64,000 bases of DNA from UMGS1532 sp045542355 (GTDB lineage: Bacteria; Bacillota; Clostridia; Oscillospirales; Acutalibacteraceae). The stretch spans positions 1 through 64,000 of the forward strand of contig JAZQKX010000017.1 of the NCBI GenBank assembly GCA_045542355.1. Direction: 5' to 3'. The notes beneath the pieces are model-generated. The model saw nothing but the letters and a program-made list of their open reading frames with translations, did no database searches and was not told the DNA's origin. The position numbers were made by a program, and so were the translations under genes. Position 1 is the stretch's first letter. Every line of letters begins with the position of its first letter. Positions 49,561 through 57,637 of this stretch are shown piece after piece.

Positions 49561-50946
49561 AGATAGGTTATTTATTATTTTTAAAACATACTGCCAGGTG
49601 CGGAGGGTGGAGGAAATTGATAGGGTTTCCTCGGTTGTGTGGACATCCCAAAGATCAGGGCCGATTGAAATGCTTTCCAGACCCTCTATTCCATCGCTTA
49701 TAACTCCGCACTCAAGTCCTGCGTGGATAAGCTGAACTTCTGCTTTTTTGCCAAAAAGCTCAGCGTAGGTTTCCTCAGCCACTGCTTGAAGTCTGGAGTT
49801 TTCCCTATACTCCCATGCGGGGAAGGAAATGTGATGCTGAGCCTGAGCGCTATTGGCTTCTGCTATCTTATATATTCTTTGGAATATATCGTCGGCGGCG
49901 GAATTCTTGGAGCTTCGCACCATAGAGTCAGCATAGAAACCCCTATCGAGACCGATTATAGCAAGGTTGAGAGAGCTTTCCACCATTCCCTCAATATCGG
50001 GAGACATGGTCATAACTCCCGATGGATGCTGACTGAGAATATTAACTATTTTTCCGCTCTCCTCAACCGATGTAGTGGGGAAAGTTCCCTCACTTATCAC
50101 ATACTCCACAGTGGGTTTTTCCACCTTTTCAGCCTCGGTCACAACCTCGGTTATGGCGGAGTCAAGCAGAGATATATCACCTGTCATCATAAACTTCGCG
50201 GTGGCTTTTCGGGGGATTGCGTTGTCCTTCGTGCCACCTGAAATAGAGCTTAGTCTGACATCACCTATCTTTGACATAATGCTAAACAAAAGCTTGACAG
50301 CATTCAGTCTGCCCTTGTGTATATCAACACCAGAATGACCGCCTATAAGTCCCGACACGGTGAGAGTTACAAGCTCTCCCTGGGTGGGATTGAGCTCCAC
50401 GGGCATTTTGATACCCGCTGTGGCACCGCTGGCGCAACCTACCGTGATTATACCCTCTTCTTCACTGTCGAGATTGATAAGCTTACGGGCGGAAATCCAA
50501 CCTCTGTCGAGACCGTTTGCGCCGATTAATCCTATTTCCTCGTCTGCGGTCAGCAGAATTTCAAGGGGTCTCTGGATTTTCTCTTCAAGTAGGGCAAGGC
50601 AAATAGCCATGCCTATACCATTGTCGGCTCCAAGGGTTGTGCCGTCGGCAGTAATGGTGTCGCCCTCAATTATTGGGGTTATGGGGTCGGAAAGAAAGTC
50701 TATTTCCTTGCCGTCGGATTTTTCGCAGACCATGTCGGTATGCGCCTGTATTGCCACGGGATCTCCCTCACCGGACTTGTATATTATTACATTGTTTATT
50801 GCATCTCTTTTATACTCCAGTCCATGGGAACGGGCAAACTGGGCGCAGTAGTCGGCGATTGCATTACTGTTACCTGAGCCACGGGGTATTTTACATATTT
50901 CAAAAAATATCTCGAAAACCCTTTGGGGTTTCAAATTAAAATGCAT
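49558..50946 (-). CDS. pepD: Aminoacyl-histidine dipeptidase (M20 family)
   Basis: A 462-residue zinc peptidase of the PepD/carnosinase type. ICKIPRGSGNSNAIADYCAQFA near the start, metal ligands in VAIQAHTDMVCEK (His) and TLGADNGIGMA (Asp), catalytic glutamate in LTADEEIGLIGA and ligands DLDSEEEG and the C-terminal HAGLECGVI. The dimerisation domain contains GLIGGHSGVDIHKGRLNA. It degrades X-His and other dipeptides in the cytoplasm. It is 20 bp after the zinc-ribbon membrane protein gene, so probably shares its promoter. Confidence 0.93.
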   Translation of the reverse strand: MHFNLKPQRVFEIFFEICKIPRGSGNSNAIADYCAQFARSHGLEYKRDAINNVIIYKSGEGDPVAIQAHTDMVCEKSDGKEIDFLSDPITPIIEGDTITADGTTLGADNGIGMAICLALLEEKIQRPLEILLTADEEIGLIGANGLDRGWISARKLINLDSEEEGIITVGCASGATAGIKMPVELNPTQGELVTLTVSGLIGGHSGVDIHKGRLNAVKLLFSIMSKIGDVRLSSISGGTKDNAIPRKATAKFMMTGDISLLDSAITEVVTEAEKVEKPTVEYVISEGTFPTTSVEESGKIVNILSQHPSGVMTMSPDIEGMVESSLNLAIIGLDRGFYADSMVRSSKNSAADDIFQRIYKIAEANSAQAQHHISFPAWEYRENSRLQAVAEETYAELFGKKAEVQLIHAGLECGVISDGIEGLESISIGPDLWDVHTTEETLSISSTLRTWQYVLKIINNLS

Positions 50947-50966
50947 ATTTACAACTCTTTCGTTTT

Positions 50967-52550
50967 TTATTCTTTAGCCAGACGGGCATCAAACATAAGC
51001 ACCTCTGCGCCCTCACCTGAGATTGATATTGTGAGGGAGGTGCAGTCCTTAGTAATCATAGTTACTTCCTGTTCCTCGGTTTCCGAGGAAATTTCCCACT
51101 CGCGATACAAATACTCCCCACCAACAGTTGCGGTAATTTCTACCTTGCATTTAGCCGACGGGTCGATATCCTTTGATGCCACAAGGCTACATTTAAAGCT
51201 TTCATAGTCTCCGCCTAAATCATAGGTAGCCTTAGAATCAGCGCCGAGTAAAATATAGTTTGCCTCTCCCGAATGGTCGCTGCCAAAGGAATCCACCGAT
51301 TCTCCCTTTCCCCAACTCCATTTCTTTTCGGAATCGGGGGTTAGCTCATGGAGGTACTTCGGCATTCTGCCCTCTAACTGTTGCTTTTTATCTGCGGCGG
51401 TTTTGCTTTTTGGTATTACTCGGTCGGCTTCCTCTAAAAGCTCAGCAGCTTTTTCATAGTTACCCTCGCTGATATATTCGTCGATTTCCTCGCTAAACCA
51501 GTCGGTATAAAGTTCGCGATAATCCTCAAGATTATTCATTATAGTCTCATCGGTAGAATAATCTTCATTGCTTTCCAACGCTGTCATAATGACCGTTATT
51601 GCCGCGGCATAGTCATCGTTAAAGGCATATTCATCTGCCGTGTCCAATATCTCCTGTCGGCTTTTGGTGGTTTCGGATTTGCCGTATTCCGCCATACGCT
51701 TTTCGATAAGCTCATCCTTTTCTAGAATTTCCAAGGCGGATTCTAAAAGCTTTACCGCGGCGTTATAGTCGCCGTTTGTTACCAAAGTCGCCGCCTCACT
51801 CAACACGGTGTTGCGATAGTTAGCTCTCGCCTGTTTGGCTTTCCTTTCGGCGATGCTGTAGTTAGAGTCGTCCTTTATTACCTTAGCGTATTCTTTGATG
51901 CTCAAAGCGTAGTTCTGCTTGGAGTAGTATTTCTCTGCCTTCTCGAATCCGTTTTTCGATTTCTTCATGTCGGAAAGTTTGAGGCCGATGCCGTTTACTT
52001 TCTTTTTCAAATCTATTATTCCCATTTTTTCAATGGTATCATATTCTTCCCTTACATCGGTATATTCCCTGTCACCGGAGCTATACTGACCGTATAGGGA
52101 ATCCAGCCTTTGTTCCAGAAGCTTATTAAGGGAGGTGCTTCCCTCCTCGGTGAATTCCGATTGAAAGGTGGCATAGGCTGCGCTGTAGTTTCCCGATTCA
52201 AGGCTTTCCTTGATTTTAGAGGTTGCGGTTTTGAATACCCCTGCAAGGTAGAGTACCACTGCAAGAATTATCAAGAAAGCCGCAACAACCACTGCAACAA
52301 AGCCTTTGCGAAGACGAGGCTTACGGGTTTTGACGGGTAGATAATCGGCGTGTGATAAGGGCACTTCCTCAGATTCTGAAAAATAGTTTATTTTAGGAGC
52401 AGCGTTTTGGGTTTTTACTTCCTCGGCATTTCCCGAAGAACTGAAAATATCCACTCCGCTTTCATTGGGGCTGAACTTCAGCTTATATTTACATGCCTTG
52501 CAGATGCCATCCTGCGCCTGAGTTTCGACTCCGCAATATTTACATATCAT
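50967..52550 (-). CDS. Membrane protein: zinc ribbon, one TM helix, helical repeats, NPCBM-like end
   Basis: A 527-residue protein. ATG 52550 follows GGAGGTCCC and gives the N-terminal zinc ribbon CKYCGVETQAQDGICKACKYKL. A basic stretch and one membrane helix (about 93-115, GFVAVVVAAFLIILAVVLYLAG) follow. Residues about 120-410 are TPR-like helical repeats with GNYSAAYATF, GDYNAAVKLLESALE, DDYAAAITVIMTALES and GNYEKAAELLEEAD. The end (about 415-527) contains GLSD-free ILLGADSKATYDLGGDYESFKCSL, an NPCBM-like sandwich. It may sense or bind cell-wall sugars. Promoter at 52608. Confidence 0.8.
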   Translation of the reverse strand: MICKYCGVETQAQDGICKACKYKLKFSPNESGVDIFSSSGNAEEVKTQNAAPKINYFSESEEVPLSHADYLPVKTRKPRLRKGFVAVVVAAFLIILAVVLYLAGVFKTATSKIKESLESGNYSAAYATFQSEFTEEGSTSLNKLLEQRLDSLYGQYSSGDREYTDVREEYDTIEKMGIIDLKKKVNGIGLKLSDMKKSKNGFEKAEKYYSKQNYALSIKEYAKVIKDDSNYSIAERKAKQARANYRNTVLSEAATLVTNGDYNAAVKLLESALEILEKDELIEKRMAEYGKSETTKSRQEILDTADEYAFNDDYAAAITVIMTALESNEDYSTDETIMNNLEDYRELYTDWFSEEIDEYISEGNYEKAAELLEEADRVIPKSKTAADKKQQLEGRMPKYLHELTPDSEKKWSWGKGESVDSFGSDHSGEANYILLGADSKATYDLGGDYESFKCSLVASKDIDPSAKCKVEITATVGGEYLYREWEISSETEEQEVTMITKDCTSLTISISGEGAEVLMFDARLAKE

Positions 52551-52607
52551 AACGGGACCTCCGTTTCCTGTAGGGCGGCGAGAATAAAACCGCGTGAATA
52601 CCCGTCT

Positions 52608-52637
52608 ATTATATACCCAAACCTGGGATTTTGTCAA
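52608..52637 (-). promoter_or_regulatory. Sigma-A promoter of the zinc-ribbon protein-pepD operon
   Basis: Minus strand TTGACA (52632-52637), 18-bp spacer, TATAAT (52608-52613). Confidence 0.85.
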
Positions 52638-52645
52638 ATCTCGAC

Positions 52646-52674
52646 TTGACAAGCCGCCACCACAATTATATAAT
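52646..52674 (+). promoter_or_regulatory. Consensus sigma-A promoter of the SPFH gene
   Basis: TTGACA (52646-52651), exact 17-bp spacer, TATAAT (52669-52674). It is back to back with the minus-strand promoter, the two -35 boxes only 8 bp apart, so binding at one may exclude the other. Confidence 0.9.
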
Positions 52675-52698
52675 TTATTTTAGAAAGGATCTGATATT

Positions 52699-53586
52699 AT
52701 GATGTTATTTGGTTTAGCCGCTCTTGTCGCCTTAGTTGGCGTGATTATGCTGATTGCCTCCAAAAAGGTTGCTAAGAAAAACTTCACCTTACTGGCTGTC
52801 ATTGTACTGGCAGTGGGAATTCTTGCTTCTGTTGGAAGCTGTGTTGTATCTGTTCCTACAGGTCATACCGGTGTTGTTACCACCTTTGGTAAGGTTGAGG
52901 ATTACACCTTCGAGGCGGGTATCCATTTTAAAGCTCCATTTTCAGACGTTATAAATATGGATAATCGCACCCAGAAAGGCACCCTTGAAATGTCCTGCTT
53001 CTCCAGCGATATTCAGGAGGTTAAATCGGTATATACCATTAACTACCGCATAGAAAAGAAAAATGCACAGACCATCTATAAAACCATAGGTAAAAATTAT
53101 TACGACACCGTGGTAACTCCCTGCATTACAAATTCTATGAAAACTGTTGCCGCAAAATACGACGCTGAGGACCTTATCGGCTCCCGTCAGGACTTAGCCC
53201 AGCAGGTTGAAAGCCTGTTGGCGGCAAAATTAAAGCAGTATAATATTGAACTTGTTTCCACAGCTATTGAAGATTTTGACTTCACCGATGCTTTCACAAA
53301 TGCAGTTGAAGAAAAGCAGGTTGCGGCTCAGAATAAGCTTAAAGCACAGACCCAAGCAGAGCAAAAAATTATTGAGGCAGAAGCCTCTGCAAAAGCAAAG
53401 CTGATTGCTGCAGAAGCAGAAGCTAAAGCCAACACCACCATTTCAAAATCTCTTAACAGCAACATTCTCTATCAGCAATGGTTAGAAAAATGGGACGGCA
53501 CACTCCCCAAGGTTGCAGGTTCGGATTCCAGCGTTATTATTAACGAGCTTAGCGGCGAAGAAACTGTTAAAGAGGCAACAAAATAA
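52699..53586 (+). CDS. SPFH / band-7 (prohibitin-like) membrane protein
   Basis: A 295-residue protein. Two N-terminal hydrophobic helices (about 2-20 and 30-52) precede the band-7 domain (about 50-215): VPTGHTGVVTTFGKVEDYTFEAGIHFKAPF, and ALVA-rich coiled coil from about 205 (VEEKQVAAQNKLKAQTQAEQKIIEAEASAKAK). SPFH proteins form oligomeric membrane assemblies. The domain order is the prohibitin-like one. Single-gene unit, with its own promoter and terminator. Confidence 0.92.
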   Translation: MMLFGLAALVALVGVIMLIASKKVAKKNFTLLAVIVLAVGILASVGSCVVSVPTGHTGVVTTFGKVEDYTFEAGIHFKAPFSDVINMDNRTQKGTLEMSCFSSDIQEVKSVYTINYRIEKKNAQTIYKTIGKNYYDTVVTPCITNSMKTVAAKYDAEDLIGSRQDLAQQVESLLAAKLKQYNIELVSTAIEDFDFTDAFTNAVEEKQVAAQNKLKAQTQAEQKIIEAEASAKAKLIAAEAEAKANTTISKSLNSNILYQQWLEKWDGTLPKVAGSDSSVIINELSGEETVKEATK

Positions 53587-53602
53587 TCCCAGTAAAAAGC
53601 CA

Positions 53603-53635
53603 AAACCCGTGAGAAATCTCACGGGTTTGTTTTTT
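53603..53635. terminator. Bidirectional intrinsic terminator
   Basis: AAACCCGTGAGA (53603-53614) pairs with TCTCACGGGTTT (53617-53628), followed by GTTTTTT; ends the SPFH gene and the convergent alcohol dehydrogenase. Confidence 0.9.
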
Positions 53636-54779
53636 ACCAAAGTTTCTGATAGATATTCATTATATCTTCTTTTGTGGGGATGCGGGGATTGGTGGCTGTG
53701 GTGCCATCGCGAAGCGCCGCCTCTGCCATCACGGATATTCTGGATTTATATTCGCTTTCGCTGATACCGCCCATTTCGGAAATAGAAAGGGGTATGTTCA
53801 TTTCAGTACACATAAATCGCATATAGCTGATAAGGGCGTGGATTGTGGTGATTTCATTAAGGTTGTAGACCCCTAAAATACGCGCCATGTTGCAATATTT
53901 CTGCACACAGGGCTCATATTCCTTACGGCTACGAGAGTTCTTGAAAATATTGCTGTTATACTGAATTATGTGAGGAAGCAATATAGCATTGGCTCTGCCG
54001 TGGGGGATATGGAACTGTGCGCCTAACTGGTGCGCCATGCCATGGTTAAGTCCTAAAGATGCCGAACTGAAGGCAAGACCTGCAAGGCAAGAGGCTATAT
54101 GCATCTTACGACGGGCGTGGGAGTCGTTATTATCATTGTAAGAACGAATAAGAAACTGACCGCAGATTTCTACCGCCTTTTCCGCCAAAGCACCTGAAAA
54201 TTCGTTGTTATTAAGGCTGACATAGGCTTCAATCGCATGGGTCATAACGTCCATGCCGGTGTCGGCGGTGATGGAGGCGGGTACGCTTTTAACCAGTTCT
54301 TCGTCAAGAATAGCCTCGTCGGGTACCATATCTTGAGATGCCAAGGGATATTTTGTACCTGCTTCCGGGTCGGTTATAACAGAGAATGGGGTTACCTCGC
54401 TACCCGTTCCGCTGGTGGTGGGAATTGCCACTAAATGGGGGTTAAATTCAGGCTTTATGCGTTGGGCAAACTTTCTCACGGATTTAGACAAATCCAAGGC
54501 GCTTCCGCCACCTATTGCAACGATACAATCGGGATCACATTTGAGAATTTCGGTGACACCCGAAATAACCTTATCCACTGGCGGGTCGGGAATGACATCG
54601 GTGTATATTTCGTAGTTAATTTCCTTTTCGTCCAGTCTGGATGTGATCTGATTTATAAGTCCGCCAGACACAACAAAGGGGTCGGCTATAACAAAAAGCT
54701 TGTTGTATTCTAAGCCTTTGAGACGGTCGAGAGCATTCTCGCCGAAGAAAATTTTGGTTTTTACTTCAAATTCTTTCAA
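53634..54779 (-). CDS. Iron-containing alcohol dehydrogenase
   Basis: A 381-residue group III alcohol dehydrogenase. GGGSALDLSKSVR is the NAD(P)-binding motif, followed by AIPTTSGTGSEVTPFSVI. Metal ligands lie in DVMTHAIEAYVS and GLNHGMAHQLGAQFHIPHGRANA. The last motifs resemble 1-propanol and 1-butanol dehydrogenases. Substrate is a short-chain alcohol or aldehyde; the exact one is not readable. It lies 13 bp after an aldose-epimerase-like gene on the minus strand and is unrelated to the phosphonate reductase at 21459 beyond family. Confidence 0.9.
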   Translation of the reverse strand: MKEFEVKTKIFFGENALDRLKGLEYNKLFVIADPFVVSGGLINQITSRLDEKEINYEIYTDVIPDPPVDKVISGVTEILKCDPDCIVAIGGGSALDLSKSVRKFAQRIKPEFNPHLVAIPTTSGTGSEVTPFSVITDPEAGTKYPLASQDMVPDEAILDEELVKSVPASITADTGMDVMTHAIEAYVSLNNNEFSGALAEKAVEICGQFLIRSYNDNNDSHARRKMHIASCLAGLAFSSASLGLNHGMAHQLGAQFHIPHGRANAILLPHIIQYNSNIFKNSRSRKEYEPCVQKYCNMARILGVYNLNEITTIHALISYMRFMCTEMNIPLSISEMGGISESEYKSRISVMAEAALRDGTTATNPRIPTKEDIMNIYQKLW

Positions 54780-54792
54780 TTTAATACCTCTT

Positions 54793-55674
54793 TCAAATTG
54801 CTGTTACAGTGAATGTGAAACTCTTTTCCTCTCCCATTTTCAGGAACTGAACACCGCGCTTGTTGGTGTAGGCACCATCCTCGCTGTAGCAGTCATTCAT
54901 GCCTGTCCATGGCTCAAGGCAAAGATACGGTGACTTCTTCTCGGGCATCTGCCAGACACCGAAATAGTCAAACTCGGGGAAGTCCATGCGCACACCCTTG
55001 CCCTCTTTATTATAAAGCTTTATGCTGTGGGAATTGAGTTTTTGAAATATAAGTGCGCCCTTGTCGAAAAGACTGTGGTCCAGAGGGATTATTCTGCCCT
55101 CTTTCAGCACTTCATCAAACCAACTGTCGTCTACCAAGCCGTCCACATCTATGCGGTAGGCTTCGTTCTTTTCGGTTTTCGGGAACTCCAAGGTGTAGTC
55201 CTCAAAGCTATCACCCTCTAACAAAGGGACATTAAATCCGGGATGAGCTCCAACAAAGAAAGGCATATCCTCCTCGCCGTTGTTTTTAACCTTGAAGGTC
55301 TGGCTGAAGCCATTTTCAAAGACCTTGTATTCGGTCTCCAAAGAAAACTTAAAGGGGTACATTTTAAGGGTTTCCTCATTGGCATCAACCTTTAAGGCTA
55401 CCGAATCCTCAGCGGATTTTACAACTTGGAAATCCATGCCCGAAACAAAACCGTGGATAGACATGTGGTGGGGTTTTCCATTAATAATAGTGGTTTTGCC
55501 CTCGCCTTTAAGTTCTCCTATTATGGGAAAAAGAATTGGAGCGCTACCCGACCAGAAAGCAGGGTCCCTTTGCCATATGTATTCCAAATCCCCGATTTTA
55601 AAGGAGCTAAGCTGAGCCCCCAGAGTATCGGTGGAAAGAGTTGTATTACCGCATTTAATATTTGCTTTTTCCAT
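54793..55674 (-). CDS. Aldose 1-epimerase family protein (LacX-like)
   Basis: A 293-residue galactose-mutarotase-fold protein. LGAQLSSFKIGDLEYIWQRDPAFWSGSAPILFPIIG at the start and VGAHPGFNVPL near 145 with histidine and glutamate positions, then LCLEPWTGMND near 255, mark the LACX/YMR099C-like subgroup acting on hexoses or hexose-6-phosphates. ATG 55674 is chosen because AGGTGA is 5 bp upstream; a GTG three codons earlier overlaps that site. Middle gene of the radC-epimerase-dehydrogenase operon. Confidence 0.88.
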   Translation of the reverse strand: MEKANIKCGNTTLSTDTLGAQLSSFKIGDLEYIWQRDPAFWSGSAPILFPIIGELKGEGKTTIINGKPHHMSIHGFVSGMDFQVVKSAEDSVALKVDANEETLKMYPFKFSLETEYKVFENGFSQTFKVKNNGEEDMPFFVGAHPGFNVPLLEGDSFEDYTLEFPKTEKNEAYRIDVDGLVDDSWFDEVLKEGRIIPLDHSLFDKGALIFQKLNSHSIKLYNKEGKGVRMDFPEFDYFGVWQMPEKKSPYLCLEPWTGMNDCYSEDGAYTNKRGVQFLKMGEEKSFTFTVTAI

Positions 55675-55683
55675 TGATGTCAC

Positions 55684-56394
55684 CTATGTAAGTTCATTAA
55701 ATATTTGATCATTTCTATATGTTTCCTTCATAGAAATACATTCATCATTGACCACTATCATATGTTCTATGACCTTTACACCTATGCTGTTACAAGCAGC
55801 AATAATCTTTCTGGTTGTGTTTAAATCGCACTGAGAAGGAAACGCAAGACCGCCTGGATGATTATGCGCTAATATTGCTACCGATGCCTTGGTGCGCATT
55901 AAGGTTTCTAAAATCCGTCTTATGTCTGCAATGACTAGATCGGCGCTACCTGTATTCACAACATCAAAGGATAAAACCTTGCATTTGTTATCCATGCTGA
56001 TAATGCTTAGAACTTCTTCACCATATCCAAGATATTTGCCCTTGATATATTTAGCAATACTTCCGGTAGAAATCAAAACCGTTCCAAAGGATTCCTTATC
56101 CTCGGCATAGGCGCGGGATAAAGGCAGAATGGTCTTGATAAGACTGGCGGTGTGGGGACCTATGCCCTCCACCTTGATAAGCTCGGAATAAGGTGCGTCG
56201 AAAACTCCGCTCAAAGAGCCAAAATGATCTATTAGTCTATGAGCAATCTCATTTGTATCCCTTATGGGTATTGTATAAAAGAGCAGATATTCCAGAATAT
56301 TATGAGGCTCAAATCCAGCGAAGCTGTTTTGTTTGAGAAACCGTTGCTTCATTCTGGACCTATGGCCATTGTGGTTATGGTTAGGTATACCCAA
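55684..56394 (-). CDS. radC: RadC-family JAB-domain protein
   Basis: A 236-residue protein. The N-terminal helix-hairpin-helix region (about 30-95) has ILEYLLFYTIPIRDTNEIAHRLI and VEGIGPHTASLI; the C-terminal RadC/JAB metalloprotease-like domain has the zinc motif AHNHPGG near 180 with a following serine/aspartate pair SQCDLNTTRKI. The name comes from DNA repair but the role is doubtful. Start is TTG with AAGGTGA 4 bp upstream. First gene of a three-gene minus operon. Confidence 0.92.
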   Translation of the reverse strand: MGIPNHNHNGHRSRMKQRFLKQNSFAGFEPHNILEYLLFYTIPIRDTNEIAHRLIDHFGSLSGVFDAPYSELIKVEGIGPHTASLIKTILPLSRAYAEDKESFGTVLISTGSIAKYIKGKYLGYGEEVLSIISMDNKCKVLSFDVVNTGSADLVIADIRRILETLMRTKASVAILAHNHPGGLAFPSQCDLNTTRKIIAACNSIGVKVIEHMIVVNDECISMKETYRNDQIFNELT

Positions 56395-56454
56395 AAAATC
56401 ACCTTATGAAAATAATTATATGTACCTTAACTATTATATAACATATTTCCCCTT

Positions 56455-56481
56455 TTGAAAAGTCCCTTTTTGTGATATAAT
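56455..56481 (+). promoter_or_regulatory. Promoter of the RluA-type gene
   Basis: TTGAAA (56455-56460) and TATAAT (56476-56481) with TGA just before it; the 15-bp spacer is short but the -10 is extended. Confidence 0.6.
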
Positions 56482-56517
56482 AAGAAATAAATACTATTTT
56501 TTAAAGGAAAAGTACTT

Positions 56518-57483
56518 ATGAAAAGCTTCACCATAGGAAAAAATGATGCGGGAACACGTCTGGACAGGTTCATGACCAAGACCGCTCCCCTGCTTCCAAA
56601 ATCATTGCTTTACAAATACATACGACTCAAACGCATAAAGGTGGACGGAAAACGCGCCGAAATTTCCACAAGGCTTGAGGTCGGCTCTGTTGTTGAGGCA
56701 TATATTAACGACGAGTTTTTTGAGGAAAAAGAAAAGAACTATGATTTTATGAATGCCTCGAATAAAATTGATATCGTCTACGAGGACGAGAATATAATGC
56801 TTGTGGACAAGCGTCAGGGACTTCTTGTGCACCCCGACAAAAACGAATGGAATGATACTCTCATCAGCCGTATACAGCGGTATCTATATGAAAAAGGGGA
56901 ATATGACCCCGAAAACGAAAACAGCTTTGCTCCCGCCCTCGCCAATCGTATAGACCGCAACACCGGTGGAATAGTTATGGCGGCTAAAAACTCTGAGGCT
57001 TTGCGCATACTTTGCGATAAAATCAAATATCGCGAAATTGATAAGTTCTATCTTGCCGCAATCCATGGAATCCCCAAGGAAAGAGAAGCAACCTTAGAGG
57101 GATATTTGCAGAAGAACGAGGACAAAAACATAGTATTTGTGCAAAAAAATAAAACCGATGAAAACCGAATCATCCGCACAAAATACAAGGTGCTGGAAAC
57201 TCTGCAGGATACCTCGCTTATTGAGGTAGAGCTACTCACAGGCAGAACGCACCAGATAAGAGCCCACATGGCATCGATAGGACACCCTCTTTTAGGCGAC
57301 GGAAAATATAGCAAAATCGGCAACACCGACCGAAAAAAAGGTTTTCGTCACCACGCACTCTACTCCTATAAGTTGCGCTTCAACTTCACAACAGACGCGG
57401 GAATACTCAACTATCTAAACGGTAAAATCTTTACCGTGCCCCATGTTTGGTTTGGGGAGGAAATATTTGGATATAAATATTAG
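56518..57483 (+). CDS. RluA-family 23S rRNA pseudouridine synthase
   Basis: A 321-residue protein. An S4 RNA-binding domain (about 12-75: RLDRFMTKTAPLLPKSLLYKYIRLKRIKVDGKR) precedes the catalytic domain with DENIMLVDKRQGLLVHPD, the catalytic aspartate in NRIDRNTGGIVMAAK near 146, and ELLTGRTHQIRAHMASIGHPLLGDGKY near 245. The usual HRLD is NRID here, a variation seen in some Firmicutes, with the Asp intact. Target uridines cannot be assigned. Confidence 0.92.
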   Translation: MKSFTIGKNDAGTRLDRFMTKTAPLLPKSLLYKYIRLKRIKVDGKRAEISTRLEVGSVVEAYINDEFFEEKEKNYDFMNASNKIDIVYEDENIMLVDKRQGLLVHPDKNEWNDTLISRIQRYLYEKGEYDPENENSFAPALANRIDRNTGGIVMAAKNSEALRILCDKIKYREIDKFYLAAIHGIPKEREATLEGYLQKNEDKNIVFVQKNKTDENRIIRTKYKVLETLQDTSLIEVELLTGRTHQIRAHMASIGHPLLGDGKYSKIGNTDRKKGFRHHALYSYKLRFNFTTDAGILNYLNGKIFTVPHVWFGEEIFGYKY

Positions 57484-57550
57484 AGCATACAGATATTTAT
57501 TAGGAATGGACTTATATTTTGATAACGAGATTATCTTACACACTCAATCA

Positions 57551-57587
57551 CAAAACCCTGTTCAATACATAATTGAACAGGGTTTTG
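57551..57587. terminator. Bidirectional terminator between convergent genes
   Basis: A perfect 16-bp stem, CAAAACCCTGTTCAAT (57551-57566) with its complement (57572-57587). Confidence 0.85.
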
Positions 57588-57637
57588 AATAATTAGTGGT
57601 ATTTTACTGCCTATTCTCTATTGACAGGCTCTTCTTA

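Noticed and set aside
56940..56970. Inactive RluA because HRLD is replaced by NRID
   Set aside because: The catalytic aspartate is present and the rest of the motif set is intact, so activity is expected.
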